A stretch of DNA of 6,350 nucleotides, from positions 1-6,350 of the forward strand of contig CASEZU010000167.1 in assembly GCA_949292445.1 (NCBI GenBank), read 5' to 3'. Every line of letters begins with the position of its first letter. The stretch's first letter is position 1. This document shows, one piece after another, positions 5,373 through 6,350 of the stretch. The position numbers and the translations under genes were made by a program. The notes below the pieces were generated by a model. It searched no databases. It was not told the origin of the DNA and saw only the letters and a list, made by a program, of their open reading frames with translations. Source of the DNA: an uncultured Spirochaetales bacterium (lineage in GTDB: Bacteria; Spirochaetota; Spirochaetia; Sphaerochaetales; Sphaerochaetaceae).

Positions 5373-6350
5373 TCAGCCTCCGAAGAATGTGAAGAGATAT
5401 GCAAGGATGTTTCCCTCCTCCGCCTTGAGGCGCTCTGCCTCATCAAGCGTCACATGAAAGGAATTTTCCGTAATCGCCTCAGCATGGGCTTCCAGCTCCA
5501 GGGCAAGCTCCGGGCTGTCTATCACAAGCGCTATCTCCTCAGAGAGCGACATCGAGCGGAAATTGAAGTTTGACGATCCGATCACCACATACCGGGAATC
5601 AACGATCATCAGCTTCTCATGAAGGAGCGGAAGGAGCTCTCCGTCCTCTCCGAATACGGAACAGTAGAAATCGGCTCCTGTGTCCTCAATGAGAGCGGGA
5701 AGCGCTTCGTAGATTCCGCTCGCAGCGTATCCTCGCAGATCTACAGGCATGACCATTCTCACGTTCACGCCGCGTTCACCTGCAGCGGAAAGCGCGCTCT
5801 TCATGTTGCTGTCGAGAGCCGGAAGATAAGGGAAGATGAGGATATCATCCGCGGCACTTCCAATAAGGGCAGCATACATTGAAGCTATTCCTTCAGTAGA
5901 TACAAGATATGCTGTATACCCTTCCCCGTCATCCGGAAGCACCGGGAAATCGGCTGCGCTTATCTTCTCAACACTCACGCTGTTCCAGATATCTACAAAC
6001 TCATCACGGAGCGCCGCGGCAAGCGACGGGGAATGGAAAAGGTACATGCTGTCACGCTGCGTCTTTCCCTCACCGGCTCCGAGCGAGATGTAATTCATAT
6101 TCATACCGCCGAGCGCGGCTGTCTCCCCGTCTATGACAATCATCTTCCTGTGATCACGCACGATTATTGTCGCAGGATTGAAAAGATGAGTCACTGTCAC
6201 CGGATTATACTCAACAAGATTGATCCCGGCTGAGCGGAGGAAATACAGCGGTGTCATGTAGTTCTTCGACTCCGTCATGTCAAAAGAGGATATTCCGTCC
6301 ATGATGAAGTAGACGCGCACTCCCCTTCTGGCTGCATCCATGAGCGCATG
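5373..6350 (-). CDS. Phospholipase D / cardiolipin synthase-like protein with two HKD motifs (5' end outside window)
   Basis: The frame is open to the window edge; the 325 visible residues lack the N-terminus. The edge reads HALMDAARRGVRVYFIMDG, the usual strand before the first active site, so the ATG at 6341 is internal and not the start. Counting from that Met, motif 1 is HRKMIVID (64-71) followed by GGMN (78-81), and motif 2 is HEKLMIVD (241-248) followed by GSSNFNFRSMSLSEEI (255-270). The 177-residue spacing matches bacterial cardiolipin synthases. Two intact HxKxxxxD motifs build one phosphodiester-transfer site through a phosphohistidine. The likely reaction is phosphatidyl transfer to make cardiolipin; phospholipase D hydrolysis is equally possible, and a nuclease is less likely because bacterial PLD nucleases usually carry one motif. 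Any membrane segments or signal peptide would be in the missing part. The gene ends FFGG-TGA and its last codons supply the next gene's ribosome binding site, making it the promoter-proximal visible gene of a three-gene set. Confidence 0.88.
   Translation of the reverse strand, partial: HALMDAARRGVRVYFIMDGISSFDMTESKNYMTPLYFLRSAGINLVEYNPVTVTHLFNPATIIVRDHRKMIVIDGETAALGGMNMNYISLGAGEGKTQRDSMYLFHSPSLAAALRDEFVDIWNSVSVEKISAADFPVLPDDGEGYTAYLVSTEGIASMYAALIGSAADDILIFPYLPALDSNMKSALSAAGERGVNVRMVMPVDLRGYAASGIYEALPALIEDTGADFYCSVFGEDGELLPLLHEKLMIVDSRYVVIGSSNFNFRSMSLSEEIALVIDSPELALELEAHAEAITENSFHVTLDEAERLKAEEGNILAYLFTFFGG
5374..5387 (-). repeat. Gene-junction repeat, copy 1 (between phospholipase D-like gene and first exported-protein gene)
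   Basis: On the minus strand this reads TTCTTCGGAGGCTG, the same as 4873-4888 without the TA insertion. Part of the match is expected because both copies need a GGAGG site, but the flanking TTCTTC and CTG are not required for that function. Confidence 0.6.
5377..5381 (-). promoter_or_regulatory. Ribosome binding site that fixes the ATG start at 5371
   Basis: GGAGG is read on the minus strand from the last two codons (Gly-Gly) of the phospholipase D-like gene, five bases before the ATG. TGAGATG places stop and start one base apart, a classic coupled arrangement, and argues against the longer 188-residue form. Confidence 0.75.

Noticed and set aside
4880..5446. A longer 188-residue form of the first exported protein
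   Set aside because: The 25 extra residues are Arg/Ser/His-rich and overlap the phospholipase D-like gene. A signal peptide and a GGAGG site five bases before ATG 5371 show the true start.
6339..6341. ATG at 6341 as the start of the phospholipase D-like gene
   Set aside because: The frame continues to the window edge (His-Ala-Leu before this Met), no ribosome binding site is visible in the nine available bases, and family members have about 100 or more residues before this point.
5373..6350. Phospholipase D-like gene as part of a defence or restriction system
   Set aside because: It has two HKD motifs with cardiolipin-synthase spacing and sits with exported proteins; no helicase, methylase or other defence gene is present.

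Overview
The window looks like ordinary chromosomal DNA from a Gram-negative (diderm), probably anaerobic bacterium of moderate G+C. Ile codon ATA and Arg codons AGG/AGA are used freely. Two small proteins have signal peptides and aromatic C-termini like outer-membrane proteins. The gene set (PrmC tail, long Rel, a family II pyrophosphatase carrying CBS/DRTGG domains, RpiB) fits a spirochaete of the Sphaerochaeta/Treponema kind. That placement is an inference from general resemblance; no marker here proves it.

Layout, left to right. (1) Positions 1-107, plus strand: the last codons of prmC, the release-factor glutamine methyltransferase, too short to be noticed by length alone. (2) 85-2109, plus: a full bifunctional (p)ppGpp synthetase/hydrolase (Rel) overlapping prmC by 23 nt. 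(3) 2110-2229: a convergent intergenic region with two overlapping, mutually exclusive inverted repeats, probably terminator structure. (4) 2230-3858, minus: a CBS/DRTGG-regulated manganese-dependent inorganic pyrophosphatase with no visible Shine-Dalgarno. (5) 3859-3906: a 48-bp divergent spacer. (6) 3907-4347, plus: ribose-5-phosphate isomerase B, ending one base short of the next convergent stop codon. (7) 6350-4349, minus: a tightly coupled three-gene set, reading from the right edge: a two-HKD phospholipase D/cardiolipin-synthase-like enzyme (5' end cut by the window), then two small exported proteins of unknown function.

How the genes relate: prmC-rel joins translation termination with the stringent response in one transcript. 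The pyrophosphatase clears PPi, which Rel's hydrolase releases, and its CBS domains are of the adenine-nucleotide-sensing type, so the two are metabolically linked although they are separately transcribed. The phospholipase D set looks like an envelope module; its two small genes are preceded by nearly identical junction sequences, which may mark a tandem duplication. I saw no RNA gene, CRISPR array, insertion sequence, phage gene or defence gene. No gene-free stretch exceeds 120 bases.
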